Shown here one piece after another: positions 9,508 through 22,774 of a stretch of 64,000 nucleotides of DNA. The first letter of the stretch is position 1. The number at the start of each line of letters is the position of its first letter. A program made the translations under genes and the position numbers. This DNA is from Trebonia sp963759545 (GTDB lineage: Bacteria > Actinomycetota > Actinomycetes > Streptosporangiales > Streptosporangiaceae): assembly GCA_963759545.1 (NCBI GenBank), contig CAVXAB010000029.1, forward strand, positions 1-64,000, given 5' to 3'. The notes under the pieces are model-generated. The model was given only the letters and a program-made list of their open reading frames with translations, had not been told where the DNA came from and searched no databases.

Positions 9508-12500
9508 CGATGACGCCGACCCGCCCGGTGGCCGCTCCGCCGCAGGAGGCGCCCGCCAAGCCTGCCCGCGGCAGCGCCCAGCGCGCCGCCGTGATCACGC
9601 TCGTCCTCGCCGTCATCTTCGAGCCGGTGGTGCACCCGACCGGTCCAGGCAACAGCTCGCCGGTCGACCTGCTCCTGATCGCCTCGATGGTCACCGCCTT
9701 GGTCTGGCTGGCCGCCACGCATCGCAAGCTGCGCGCCCCCTATGTGATCCCGGTTCTGCTGTTCGTCGCGGCCGGCGCGGCGTCCGGCCTGGTCTCGCCG
9801 CTGCCCACCACGGCGCTGACCTCGATCGCTGATCGACATCCTGCTGTTCGCCTGGTGCACCACCGTGGTCAACGTGACGAGCGGGCCGCGGGCCATGCGC
9901 TACGCGCTGGTGGCCTGGAGCTGGTCAGGCATCTTCTGGGCCGTGCTGTTCGTGGCCGCCTGGGCCGGGCACCTCACGCCGCTTGAGGGGATCAACCCGG
10001 CCGAGGGCAACCGGCTGGCGTTCACCTTCGGTGACCCGAACTACGCCTCGTGGTACTGGGATGCCACGATCTTCGTGATCTTCGCGGCGCGCGTTCCTGG
10101 CAAGCGGTGGATGAGGTTCATCGGCTACGCCTTCCTGCTGTGGGCGCTGGTGCTCACCGAATCCAACGGCGGCGCGCTCGCGCTCGGCATCGGCGTCGTC
10201 TTCCTGCTGATGCGTCAGGTACTACCGACGGCACGGCTGGGCCGGGGCGATCGCGACCTTGCTGGTCGCCGGGCTGGGCGTCGGCGCCTTCTTCACCGCC
10301 GTCCCGCTCAACTCGATCAGGCAGTGGGCCCTCTACAGCAACCAGGCGCTGCTGGTCAACTCGATCGGCCGCAGCGCGCAGAGCAGCGGCGAGCGGAACC
10401 TGCTCATCCAGGAGACCGTTCAGCTGTACCAGCGCAGCGACGGCGTGCTCGGTCTTGGCCCGATGAGCACCAAGCAACTGCTGGCGGACTGGTACTACCC
10501 CTACTCCAACGAGGCGCACGACGACTGGCTGGCGGCGCTGAGCGAACGCGGCGTGCTCGGCCTGCTCGCACTGCTGATGCTGGCCGGCTGCGTCGTCTCG
10601 CGGGCCGGACCGGTGCTCAGGCGGCCGCTGTCGGCGCCGATGGCCGCGGCCGTGCCCGCCCCGGCGGGCATCGTCGCCGCCGTGCTGGCGATTAGCGTCA
10701 ACTCGGTCTTCGAAGAGGTCCTGCACTTCCGCCCGCTGTGGCTGCTATTCGGCCTCACGGCCGTGCTCGGCCAGGACGCGTGGCGGCGGCACCGGACCGC
10801 CCGGCAGCGCCGGTTCGCCCGGCTGCGCCCGGCGGCCATGAGCGAGCTGGCCACCCTGCCGCCGGCCACGAGGCCCGCCGACCGCAACGCGGCGGGCACG
10901 CCCCGCCGTCACGCTGGGCCCTACATCCGGCCGGTTGCCGCGACCCTCCCCGGCGCCGCACGCGGGAGCGGACCGCGGGTCACGGCGAGACAGGTCAGCA
11001 TGAATCTCGGCGCGCAAGGCGGCGCCCTGGCCTGCGTCTCCGTCGCCAGCCTGCTCGTCGCCCGGGTGGGCGGCCCGACCGTCCTCGGCTACTACGCGCT
11101 GCTGCGGGTGCTGCCGTGGCTGTTCGGTGTCATCATTTCCTGTGGCCTGCCGACCGCGGCGGCCTACTTCATGGCAGGCGAGCACGGCAAGGACCGGCGG
11201 TCGCGGCCCACCATCTGCCTGCTGGCCGTGATCGGCGCGGTGATCAGCGCGCTGGCCTGGATAGTCTGCGCCGTCCCGTTCCAGCACGTGTTCTTCCGGC
11301 AGATGCCGCTCGTGCTCATCCTGGCCATGACCATCTCGGTGGTCACCTCGCTGTGGAACGTCACGGCCAAGGCCTGCTGCCAGGGCAGCGGGGACCTCGC
11401 CGGGGCGAACCTGCTGATCGTGGCCGAGGAGTTCTGGTTCGTCCCGACCTATGTCACCGTACGGCTCGTCACCGGAGACGGCGGCTTGCGGCTCATGGTC
11501 GCCTCACTGATCGTCTCCGGTGCCCTGTATACCGGCACCGCGGTGGTGCGGCTGACCAGCCGCGGGTTCTTCCGCGGCTGGGGGCTGCCATCACCGGATC
11601 TGGCCAAGCGGATCGTCGCGTTCGGGGCGCGCGGGCAGCTGGGGAACATGCTGTGGCTGACGAACCTCCGGTTCGACTTCGTGCTCCTCGGCGCGCTGGC
11701 CGGACCGGCCGTGCTCGGGGTCTACGCGGTCGCGTCGAAGTTCGCCGAGCTGATGCGGCTGGTCCCCACGGCCGTCAACTACGTGCTCTACCCGCGGTTC
11801 GCGCGCCTCGGCAAGGCCAAGGCAACCGCCGAGGCCCGCAGGCTGCTGCCGCTGAACACCGCGCTGACCGTGGCGATGACACCTTTCCTGGCGGCGGCCA
11901 CCCTGGTCGCGCTGCCGATTCTCTACGGGCAGGCGTATCGCGGTGCCATCACGCCGGCCGAGATCATCATCATCGGCCTGTCGGTGGAGGGGGCGGCCGC
12001 GGTCGCGTCCGCGTACCTGGTCGGCATCGGCCGGCCCGGACTCAACTCCGTCGGGATGGGCGTTGGCACGATCATCACCGTGACGCTCGACGTCATCCTC
12101 ATTCCCCGGTACGGCGCGATTGGTGGCGCCATCACCTCCGCGGTCACGTACCTGACCACCACCATGGTGCTCGTCGTGCTCGCGCGCGGCCAGTTCCGCG
12201 CTCAGGCGCGGGTTGACCGCCTCGGGCCGCTGGCCCGACCGGAGATCCGCGCGGACTCCCGGATGCGCCGGGCGGTGGACCTGATCGTGTCCGCCGTAGC
12301 GCTCGCGATCTGGGGCCCCGTCATCTTTGTGCTCGCGGCCGCCGTGCGACTCACCAGCCGGGGACCGGCGTTCTACCGGCAGGTCAGGATCGGCCGTTCG
12401 CGTGAGCCGTTCACGATCTTGAAGCTGCGCTCGATGGTAACCGGCGCGGACCGGGCCGACCCGCTGGTGACCAGCCACGGGGACTCCCGCGTGACCAGGC

Positions 12501-13051
12501 TCGGCGCGGTACTGCGAGCCACCAAGCTGGACGAGCTGCCGCAGCTGGTCAACGTGCTGAAAGGCGACATGACACTCATCGGCCCCCGGCCAGAGGTGCC
12601 GCGCTACATCCCGTGTTACTCCAGCGGCGAGTTGGAGACCCTGAACGTTCGCCCCGGCCTGACTGGTGCCGGACAGATTTTCTACACGCAGATGCAGCAG
12701 GCGCCTGTCTCCGGCGCCGAGGACCCCGAGCAGCACTACATAACCCATGAGCTGCCCGCGAAGCTGGGCTTCGACCTTGACTACCTCAGGCGCCGCAGCC
12801 TCGGGTATGACCTCACGCTCGTGCTCCGCACCATCCTGCTCGTGACCGGGCTCGGTAAGCGCGTTCCCGCGCCCGCACCGTCCCAGGACGCGCCGGCGAT
12901 CGTGACGGCCCCGCGCGTACGTGATCGCTCAGGCGACGAAACGCTGCCGCTCCCACTGATCAGGGATTCCGCGACCGCGAAGGCGGCGGAGCCGCTGAAG
13001 GAGGGATGGTTTACCCCACAGCGAGCCCGCGACCATGACCGGCTCCGCTGA
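9504..13051 (+). CDS. Fused Wzy polymerase - Wzx flippase - initiating sugar-phosphate transferase, two frameshifts in the Wzy part
   Basis: Three modules follow in one transcription unit with no stop between them. Module 1 (9504 to about 10800) is an O-antigen ligase/polymerase-like membrane protein with FGDPNYASWYW in its central part; it changes frame near 9825 and near 10230. Module 2 (about 10980 to 12210) is a polysaccharide flippase with about 12 hydrophobic segments. Module 3 (12260 to 12850) is a bacterial sugar transferase: one membrane helix after RRAVDLIVSAVALAIWG, then KLRSM, KLDELPQL and GPRPEVP, the PGT signature that primes undecaprenyl phosphate. An ATG at 10838 is in frame and could start a separate flippase, but no stop precedes it. 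Together they would initiate, export and polymerise the polysaccharide. Confidence 0.75.
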
Positions 13052-13075
13052 CGGTAGCTGCCGGGTAACTTCAGG

Positions 13076-13717
13076 CTAATTCGGCCGCAGGCCCGCCCTG
13101 AGACCAACTGCCACAGCCTCGATGGCGCTGTGGCAGTTGAGCTTCACGATCACGTTGCGGATGTGCGTGCGGACGGTGTTGGGTGACTGGTTCAGCTTCT
13201 CGGCGATGCCGTTGCGGTCAAGGCCGCTGACCATCAAGCCGAGCACCTGCTGCTCCCGCGCCGTCAGCTGCGCGATGAGCTGCGGCGCGCCAACCACCGG
13301 GTCCTGGTGCTCGGCGACCAGCTTGATGAGCAGCTCATGCGGCAGCCAGCTTCCGCCGAGCACCGCGGCCCGTACCGCGCCGATCACCTGCTCGACCGAG
13401 GCGTTCTTGGGCACGAAGCCAACCGCGCCCGCCCGGATCGCGTCCAGTGCCGTGGCCGTGTCCGTGTAGCCGGTCAGCACCACGATGGCGGGCGGGAACG
13501 GCAACGCGGCCATCTGCTTGGTGAGGTCGACACCGCTCACCTCGCCGAGGCGCAGGTCCATGATCACCACGTCGGGCTGCCATGACAGGACGATGCCGAG
13601 CGCTTGAGCGGGATTGCTGACGGTCAGCGGCTCGAAGTCGGGTTCAGCACGGAAGACCGCCTCAAGGCCCTGGCAGAAGACGCGGTGATCGTCGACGATG
13701 AGGAGGTTGCTTCGCAT
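13076..13717 (-). CDS. NarL/LuxR-family response regulator
   Basis: 213 residues. The receiver domain has the acidic pair near the start (IVDDHR), the phosphoacceptor in VIMDLRLG near residue 55 and VVLTGYTD with the conserved Thr; the LuxR-type HTH is at residues 145-205 (LTAREQQVLGLMVSGLDRNGIAEKL, then SPNTVRTHIRNVIVKL). It begins in a TAATG overlap with the stop of the second regulator, so the two are co-translated. It converges with the polysaccharide cluster, whose stop is 24 bases away. Confidence 0.9.
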   Translation of the reverse strand: MRSNLLIVDDHRVFCQGLEAVFRAEPDFEPLTVSNPAQALGIVLSWQPDVVIMDLRLGEVSGVDLTKQMAALPFPPAIVVLTGYTDTATALDAIRAGAVGFVPKNASVEQVIGAVRAAVLGGSWLPHELLIKLVAEHQDPVVGAPQLIAQLTAREQQVLGLMVSGLDRNGIAEKLNQSPNTVRTHIRNVIVKLNCHSAIEAVAVGLRAGLRPN

Positions 13718-14412
13718 TATCCGCTGAGCGAGTCAGGTACGCGCTCCGCCTCACGGCTGCCGCGCACTTCGATGATCCCTTCCCTGACGGCGTAGGCCAC
13801 CGCCTCAAGCCGCGAATGCACCCCGAGCTTGATGAGCACAGAGTCGATGTGAGTGCGGAGCGTCGACAGCCGCACCCCCATCGACCTCGCCATGCTCGGC
13901 GTGCTTTCGCCGTACACCAGCCGGGCGAGCACCTCACGCTCGCGCGGGGTCAGCAAGTGATCCAGGGCGGGATAGCGCGTGCTGCGCCGGGCCGGCCGGT
14001 GGGCGGCCTGGGCCGACAGTGACAGTACGGCTCCGCCCGGTGGACGTCGCGTCAGCCGTGCCGCGGCGCCCGTGAGTACCCGCAATACCTCGACGAAGTC
14101 GTCGGTCTTGAGCGCCGCCCCGTGGACACCGGCGGCCAGCGTCGCCGCGAAGCCGCTGGAGTCCGGCGCATCCGCGAGAACGACGAACGCGGTCTTTGGC
14201 GAGTCAGCCATGGCCTCTTGCAACGCGCCGGGCCGGCTGCTCGCGGCCAGGTGGACGTCGAGGACGCACGCATCGGCCTGTTCCCGCACGGTCAGTTCCA
14301 CGGCGGCGGCCAGGCCGGCCACACACCCGACGACGTCGTGACCCGACCGGTTCAGCAGCGATTCGAGGGCGGCGGCAAAGATACGGTGCGCGTCAGCGAT
14401 CACAACCTTCAA
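13717..14412 (-). CDS. Second LuxR-type response regulator of the same operon
   Basis: 231 residues, with receiver domain ACVLDVHLA (phosphoacceptor Asp near residue 54) and a C-terminal LuxR HTH (LTPREREVLARLVYG, STLRTHIDSVLIKLGV). The usual Thr region reads FVVLADAPD and the conserved Lys lies in GAALKTDD; the receiver is therefore less canonical than its neighbour. It overlaps the kinase gene by four bases upstream (ATGA) and the other regulator by one base downstream. Two regulators under one kinase suggest a branched output. Confidence 0.87.
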   Translation of the reverse strand: MKVVIADAHRIFAAALESLLNRSGHDVVGCVAGLAAAVELTVREQADACVLDVHLAASSRPGALQEAMADSPKTAFVVLADAPDSSGFAATLAAGVHGAALKTDDFVEVLRVLTGAAARLTRRPPGGAVLSLSAQAAHRPARRSTRYPALDHLLTPREREVLARLVYGESTPSMARSMGVRLSTLRTHIDSVLIKLGVHSRLEAVAYAVREGIIEVRGSREAERVPDSLSG

Positions 14413-15086
14413 TTGGAGGACCTCCCCTGTGCGGGCAACAGCACGGTGACCGCGAGCCCGCCAAGGTCGCTAACGCCGAGGTGAACGGTGCCGTCGTACT
14501 TCAGCGCGAGCGCGCCGATGATCTCAAAGCCAAGGCCGGCCCGGCCACCGACCGCGCCACCGGCGAGGCCGCGCCCCGAGTCAGCAATCGTCAGCCGAGC
14601 CTGGCCATCGACCTCGTCGACTTGTACGGTGATCCGGCCGACTGGTCCGGCCGCCCGGCAGGCGTTGGCCAAGATGTTGGAGAGAATCCTGATGATGTCG
14701 CCGGTGCGTATCAAGGCGGTGACGGGTTGCGACACGACATCGATCACTCCGGCGTAGCGCGCCCTGGCACTCGCGACGGCTTCGGCGGCGATCTGGTCGA
14801 GACGGACGCACGGACGGCACTGTGGCGGATCGAGAATGTCATCGCAGATTGCCGCGATCTGCCCGGCCGCGGCGGCGATTGCCGCTAGCCGATCGCGAAG
14901 TTCTTCTCCTGACTCGGCCTCGGCGGCGCGTACGAGCCATCTGATCGTCGCCGCCGGCTCTACGAGGTCATGACACAGCTCGCGCAGCGACGAACCAGTC
15001 GTGACCGAGGAAACAACCCCTGACGCGGACAGCTCACCCGAGCCGTCCGCGAGCATGCCCACTGTGCCCCATTGCACCGGCTCCAC
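14409..15086 (-). CDS. Soluble sensor histidine kinase
   Basis: 225 residues. The H-box is LCHDLVEPAATIRWL near residues 37-52 (phosphoacceptor His39). The ATPase domain has the N-box ILANACRAAG near residue 138, G1 DSGRGL near 167 and a G2-like GLGFEII near 183. I see no membrane helix, PAS or GAF domain, so it reads a cytosolic or partner-borne signal. It heads an operon with two response regulators. The start is the ATG at 15086; a 970-base leader without genes precedes it. Confidence 0.82.
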   Translation of the reverse strand: MEPVQWGTVGMLADGSGELSASGVVSSVTTGSSLRELCHDLVEPAATIRWLVRAAEAESGEELRDRLAAIAAAAGQIAAICDDILDPPQCRPCVRLDQIAAEAVASARARYAGVIDVVSQPVTALIRTGDIIRILSNILANACRAAGPVGRITVQVDEVDGQARLTIADSGRGLAGGAVGGRAGLGFEIIGALALKYDGTVHLGVSDLGGLAVTVLLPAQGRSSN

Positions 15087-16058
15087 TTCATCACTCCCCT
15101 CGGGTTACCCATCAATGGACAACCCGTCCCCCTCCCTGAGTGGCGGGCCGAGCCAAGCGGCTGCGGTCCGGCTCCCAAAGATGATGCCGCGACGATGCCA
15201 AGTTGAACGTTGCCCGAACTTATCGTGACAAGACCATGACGCCCGATCCATCTCAGCGGTTTACAGTTCGTCGCGATTTTTCTTCCGATAAGCCACCAAG
15301 GATGGGCGCAAGGCAGCCCGGAGGAAGGCACGCCGCAGTCAAGCACGCCTAGGCATGTTTCCTTCGGGAGCCCGCGACGTCCTCGGCGTCGTTGGCCGCC
15401 TCTTAACGAAGCGACGGGCGGTCCCGCGAGCAGCATGTGGCCGGAGGCCGCGTTGGAATATATGCGAAATATCTGCGGCGACTCATGGATGAGTCATCAA
15501 CACGTATGCGCGGCATCGAGACGACGCGCGGGAGGTGTCGCCGCCGCAGTAGCGAAATCGCCAGTTATGGATCGGCGGGCATCGGCCCGGTTCCATGTTT
15601 TCGTGCGGTCGTCTCTCCGGGCGCGTTGATCGTTTGGATCAACAGCAGAATTAGACGCATGTAACCTCACCCCTCGCTGTGTCGCGGCAGCGGAGGCGCC
15701 GCCGAAACACAACTCCCCTTTGGCAGGATTTCCTGCCTTGCCTGGCTCCCGCTTACGTGGCAGCCCAGCCAGTCCGACCGGTCTACCCCACTTCACCGGA
15801 ATCGGACGATGACGCCACCATATGCCGCCTGACCGGGAAAAACGAGACCTGAGGCCAAAACAGTTGTCCTGACAACGATTTCGAGCTAATGACAACGATT
15901 TCCGCAATTGCACCACGCGCACGAGTCCATCAACAGCACGAAATCCGCATCAGATGGCAGCTCGCCGATGGCCCATCAGCAGTATCTTTTAGCGTAACAA
16001 GGTTTGCATTGCCGGCTTAAGGGGTAAAAGGCGCAAACGGTCACGCGATAGTGAACAG
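15087..16058. other. Long gene-poor region upstream of the kinase operon
   Basis: 972 bases between the histidine kinase (leftward) and mazG (also leftward, ending at 16059). I see no credible gene: open frames here are Arg-rich and lack ribosome-binding sites. Base composition drops in GC toward 15860-16030. It holds the palindrome and 20-base-period repeat described separately. Promoter and control sites of the two-component operon are expected in this region. Confidence 0.5.
15863..15902. promoter_or_regulatory. Operator-like palindrome plus 20-bp-spaced direct repeat
   Basis: GTTGTC-CT-GACAAC (15863-15876) is a perfect 6-6 palindrome. Its right half is also the start of TGACAACGATTTC at 15870-15882, which is repeated exactly at 15890-15902, a spacing of 20 bp or about two helical turns. 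Such same-face repeats are typical of protein binding sites. The bound factor is unknown; the nearby response regulators are candidates. Confidence 0.45.
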
Positions 16059-17148
16059 CTATTCCGCCACCGAGCCGACCGACCGCTCCCGCTCGCGTAC
16101 CGACTCGGCGAAGCGACGCGCCGCCGCGCGCAGTTCCAGTTCCGGGTCGAGCCCCGCTTCCCGCACCAGGGCGACCAGGGCCATGAGCGCGTCGCCCGCG
16201 CGCTCGCCGGTCAGCTCCCCCGTGCCCGTCGCTGTGGCCGTCCCCGCGCCGTCGGCAGGAACCGCTTCATCCCCGGCACGAGCCGCGCCGCCGTTGGCGG
16301 ACGCGGCAGGAACCGCGATCCCGGCCCGTTGCGCGCGCCGCTGCAACTGGGCGGCCAGGGACAGCGCGGGCTGGCCGAAGGGAACGCCGTCGAGCACCGA
16401 AGGCGCCGTCACGTCGCCGGAGGCCGAGCCCGCCGCCTGCGGCCTTGGCGGCCCGCTCGGCCTTCTTGATCTCTTCCCAGTTCGCGTTCACATCCGCCGC
16501 CGATGACACGGAGACGGAGCCGAAGACATGCGGGTGTCGGCGGACGAGCTTCGCTGCCAGCGTGTCGGCCACGTCGTCGATCGTGAAGCCCCCGTCGGCG
16601 GCAGGCCGCTCGGCGGCGATCCTGGCGTGGAAGAACGCCTGGAACATGACGTCGCCGATCTCCTCGCGCAGCGCCGCAAGGTCACCAGCCTCAATCGCCT
16701 CGGCCGCCTCATACGCCTCTTCAAGCAGGTACCGCAACAACGACGAATGAGTCTGCTCCCGGTCCCACGGGCAGGAGATCCGCAGCGTGTCCATGATCGA
16801 CACCAGGTCGAGCAGGTGCGCGCCCGGCAGGTCATGCGACCCGTGGAGCACCTGATAAGGCACCGACAAGCCAGAAAGCAGCACCGGGTCCAACTCAGTA
16901 CCCTGTGGCGCGAGCCACACGACCGAGGCGTCGGCGGCCTCGGAAGACAGGAACGCGGCAAGCGACGCGGCATCGGCGGTCGGCAAGTCGGCGACCACGG
17001 GCACCACGTCGGCGGCCGTCAGCGCCGGAATGAGGGGATGCCCGCCCGACCCGGCGAGCACGCGGTCCGCCGCGCGCAGCGCGGACCATGCCTGCCAGGT
17101 GAGCAGCCCGGGAGCGACCCGCGGACTGCTCAGCAGGACCGTCAGCAC
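16059..17148 (-). CDS. mazG: MazG nucleoside triphosphate pyrophosphohydrolase, frameshift near 16430
   Basis: The frame opens at GTG 17148, which overlaps the upstream lipoprotein stop by seven bases. After an actinobacterial N-terminal extension of about 120 residues comes the MazG domain: CPWDREQTHSSLLRYLLEEAYE and EEIGDVMFQAFFHARIA carry the acidic metal-binding residues. Near 16430 (GGC-rich tandem) the frame is lost; the next frame continues SGDVTAPSVLDGVPFGQPALS, the normal MazG C-terminus, to the stop at 16059. MazG hydrolyses non-canonical or excess NTPs. Order with the SurA-like lipoprotein and mfd is conserved in actinobacteria. Confidence 0.85.
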
Positions 17149-17837
17149 GCCGGGGTGAGACCCTCGGTGGACGCCGGCGTCGGCGTGCCCGCGGGCTTGG
17201 ACAGCGTGTCCGGCGCGGGGACGACCGCGAGCTGCGTGTAGTCCAGCCGGCCGAACTGCGGGCTGATCTGGATGTTGAGCGACTTCGCCGCCGTGCACTG
17301 CGCCTTCGTGACCGCGGCGCTGACGTTGTTCTGCTCCGTGGTGGTGGTCGGCTCCTTGCCGCCGTTCGCCTTCAGCCCGTAGGCGGTCTGCTGAGCGTCC
17401 CACTGACCGACCTGCGGGAACAGCTGCGGGGGTACGCCGTTCGCGATGAGCAGCTGCGACGTGCTGCTGAACCCGTTCTGCTGAGCCACGGCGGAGAGGG
17501 AGGACAGCCCCGCCTGCGACTGGGCCTGCGTGACGGAGATGCCGTTGGCGGCGGCCACCTGGTCCTGGACGGCGAACCTGACCAGCCAGGACAGCACCGC
17601 GGCAGGCGCGTCCGCGCTCTTGAGCTGGATGGTGCTGGCGTACGGCTTGGCGGCCGTCTGCCAGTTGGACACCTGGGTGTCGAGCGAGGACACGGTGATC
17701 CGCTGGCTGCCGACGATCGCCGCGGCGCCCACCTGCACCGGAGAGCAAGCGGCGAGCACCGCGCACGCGCCAAGGCCAGCGGCGCCGAGCGCGGCCACCC
17801 GGCGGCCCCGCTTAGTAAAAAGAGCCTTGCGAGACAA
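17142..17837 (-). CDS. SurA-N-like lipoprotein
   Basis: 231 residues. A Lys/Arg-rich N-terminus, a hydrophobic stretch and the lipobox LAAC (Cys31) predict export and lipid anchoring. The segment IVGSQRITVSSLDTQV onward resembles the SurA N-terminal chaperone domain, without any visible PPIase domain. The C-terminal region is Thr/Pro-rich. It probably assists folding of exported proteins. It lies between mfd and mazG, transcribed the same way, 47 bases after mfd. Confidence 0.8.
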   Translation of the reverse strand: MSRKALFTKRGRRVAALGAAGLGACAVLAACSPVQVGAAAIVGSQRITVSSLDTQVSNWQTAAKPYASTIQLKSADAPAAVLSWLVRFAVQDQVAAANGISVTQAQSQAGLSSLSAVAQQNGFSSTSQLLIANGVPPQLFPQVGQWDAQQTAYGLKANGGKEPTTTTEQNNVSAAVTKAQCTAAKSLNIQISPQFGRLDYTQLAVVPAPDTLSKPAGTPTPASTEGLTPAC

Positions 17838-17884
17838 CAGACGATCCCTTCAAACAGTCAACCGAAAACATCAGCAGCACAAAA

Positions 17885-21577
<3,693 letters not shown>

Positions 21578-21853
21578 GCTGTCCCAATGTCGGTGGTGGT
21601 CAGGCGTTACGGGCGCCCTGCGAGACATCCGCCCGCTCCATGCGGGCAGGCCAGGTAAACAGGAATCCCCGTACGAACCCAAGCCGATGCTGAGGCGTTC
21701 GGCTTCACCGTCAAGTTTACGACTAGCCACGGCGCTGGGTCGCCAGAGGCCGCGATCGCCTTCCGGTCCCTCTGCCACGGCGTGGCGAAGAATTGACATG
21801 CGCCATTCGGCAAATCCAGTACACTCGGTAGCTGCTGAACTACTATACGTCAC

Positions 21854-22774
21854 ATGACGACTACCGAAAGAGGGTCGCCGAGCAACCATCGGGCGGCGAG
21901 CCGCTTCTTCTCGGAGCCGGTGCGCGATTACGTGGCGCAGTGCGCGGGCCGTCCGGTCAGCGTGCTCCAGGCGGGCTGCCTCGCCCCGCTGCGCGAACTC
22001 GGCATCGGCGAGCTCGCCCGGGGTGGCTTCGATATCTCGGTCACCGCCGTCGACGCCGACCAGCCGCTCGCGCGGCGCGTGCTGCGCGACACCCAGACGG
22101 CGTATGACGACGTGATCACCGGCGACCTGCGCACGGTCCCCATCCCGCAGCGGGCCTACGACGTGGTCTACTGCGCCATGCTGCTTGAGCGCGTCCGCCA
22201 CGTTGAGCTTGTGCTCGACCGGCTGACGAGCGCGCTCAAGCCAGGCGGGCTGCTCCTGCTGCGGACCGGCGACCGCCACAGCGCGGCGGCCCTGCTCGAC
22301 CGGATGCTGCCCCGGATGATCCGCAAGGTCGTCTGGTCGCGGTTCCGCCCCGGCATCCCCGGCCCCTTCACCCCGGTCTACGAGAAGGCGGTAAGCGACG
22401 AGGGCATCGCCTCCTACACCCTGATGCGCGGCCTCGTCATCGCCGCGCGCGGCAGCGAGCTGACCCGTCCTGAGAGCCCGGCCGGGCTAGCATCGTCGGT
22501 GCGCCTCACCTGCGCGGCCATCTCCAGGCTGAGCGGCGGCCGCTTCGCCGACGGCCACGACGAGCTGCTCTACGTGATCCGCAAGCCGCTTGACCGCTTC
22601 GCCCGCGTCGTGTTACCCCGTTACCGCGACCCCCCGGCGGGCTATCATCGTCGATGCGTATCAGCGGAGCGGCCAAGGGCCCGAGGGGGAGCCACACGTG
22701 ACCGATCAGTTGCCCGCGGAGTTGGCCGACTGGCCGGCCTGGACTCCTGGCGAAGAGCAGCTCGGCGAGCTTGA
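21854..22774 (+). CDS. SAM-dependent methyltransferase
   Basis: 306 residues. The class I fold is suggested by VSVLQAGCLAPL (modified motif I), VTAVDADQPLARR (motif II), DLRTVPIPQRAYDVVYCAMLLERVRH and LKPGGLLLLRTGDR (motif III). The glycine-rich loop reads AGCLAP rather than GxGxG, so the cofactor pocket is atypical. The last 25 residues overlap the start of the sulfate-activation gene by 77 bases and are Arg-rich; the natural stop may have been lost. It diverges from mfd across a 276-base gap. Substrate unknown. Confidence 0.7.
   Translation: MTTTERGSPSNHRAASRFFSEPVRDYVAQCAGRPVSVLQAGCLAPLRELGIGELARGGFDISVTAVDADQPLARRVLRDTQTAYDDVITGDLRTVPIPQRAYDVVYCAMLLERVRHVELVLDRLTSALKPGGLLLLRTGDRHSAAALLDRMLPRMIRKVVWSRFRPGIPGPFTPVYEKAVSDEGIASYTLMRGLVIAARGSELTRPESPAGLASSVRLTCAAISRLSGGRFADGHDELLYVIRKPLDRFARVVLPRYRDPPAGYHRRCVSAERPRARGGATRDRSVARGVGRLAGLDSWRRAARRA

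Noticed and set aside
10738..12216. 492-codon frame overlapping the flippase module
   Set aside because: Same strand, other frame; Arg/Gly/Pro-rich with no motifs, while the overlapped frame has clear flippase helices.
15497..15922. 141-codon minus-strand frame in the gap before the kinase operon
   Set aside because: Arg-rich, no ribosome-binding site, no family features.
21793..21825. TTGACA and TACACT as a promoter for the methyltransferase
   Set aside because: The spacer is 21 bases, too long for a standard sigma-70-type promoter; left unassigned.
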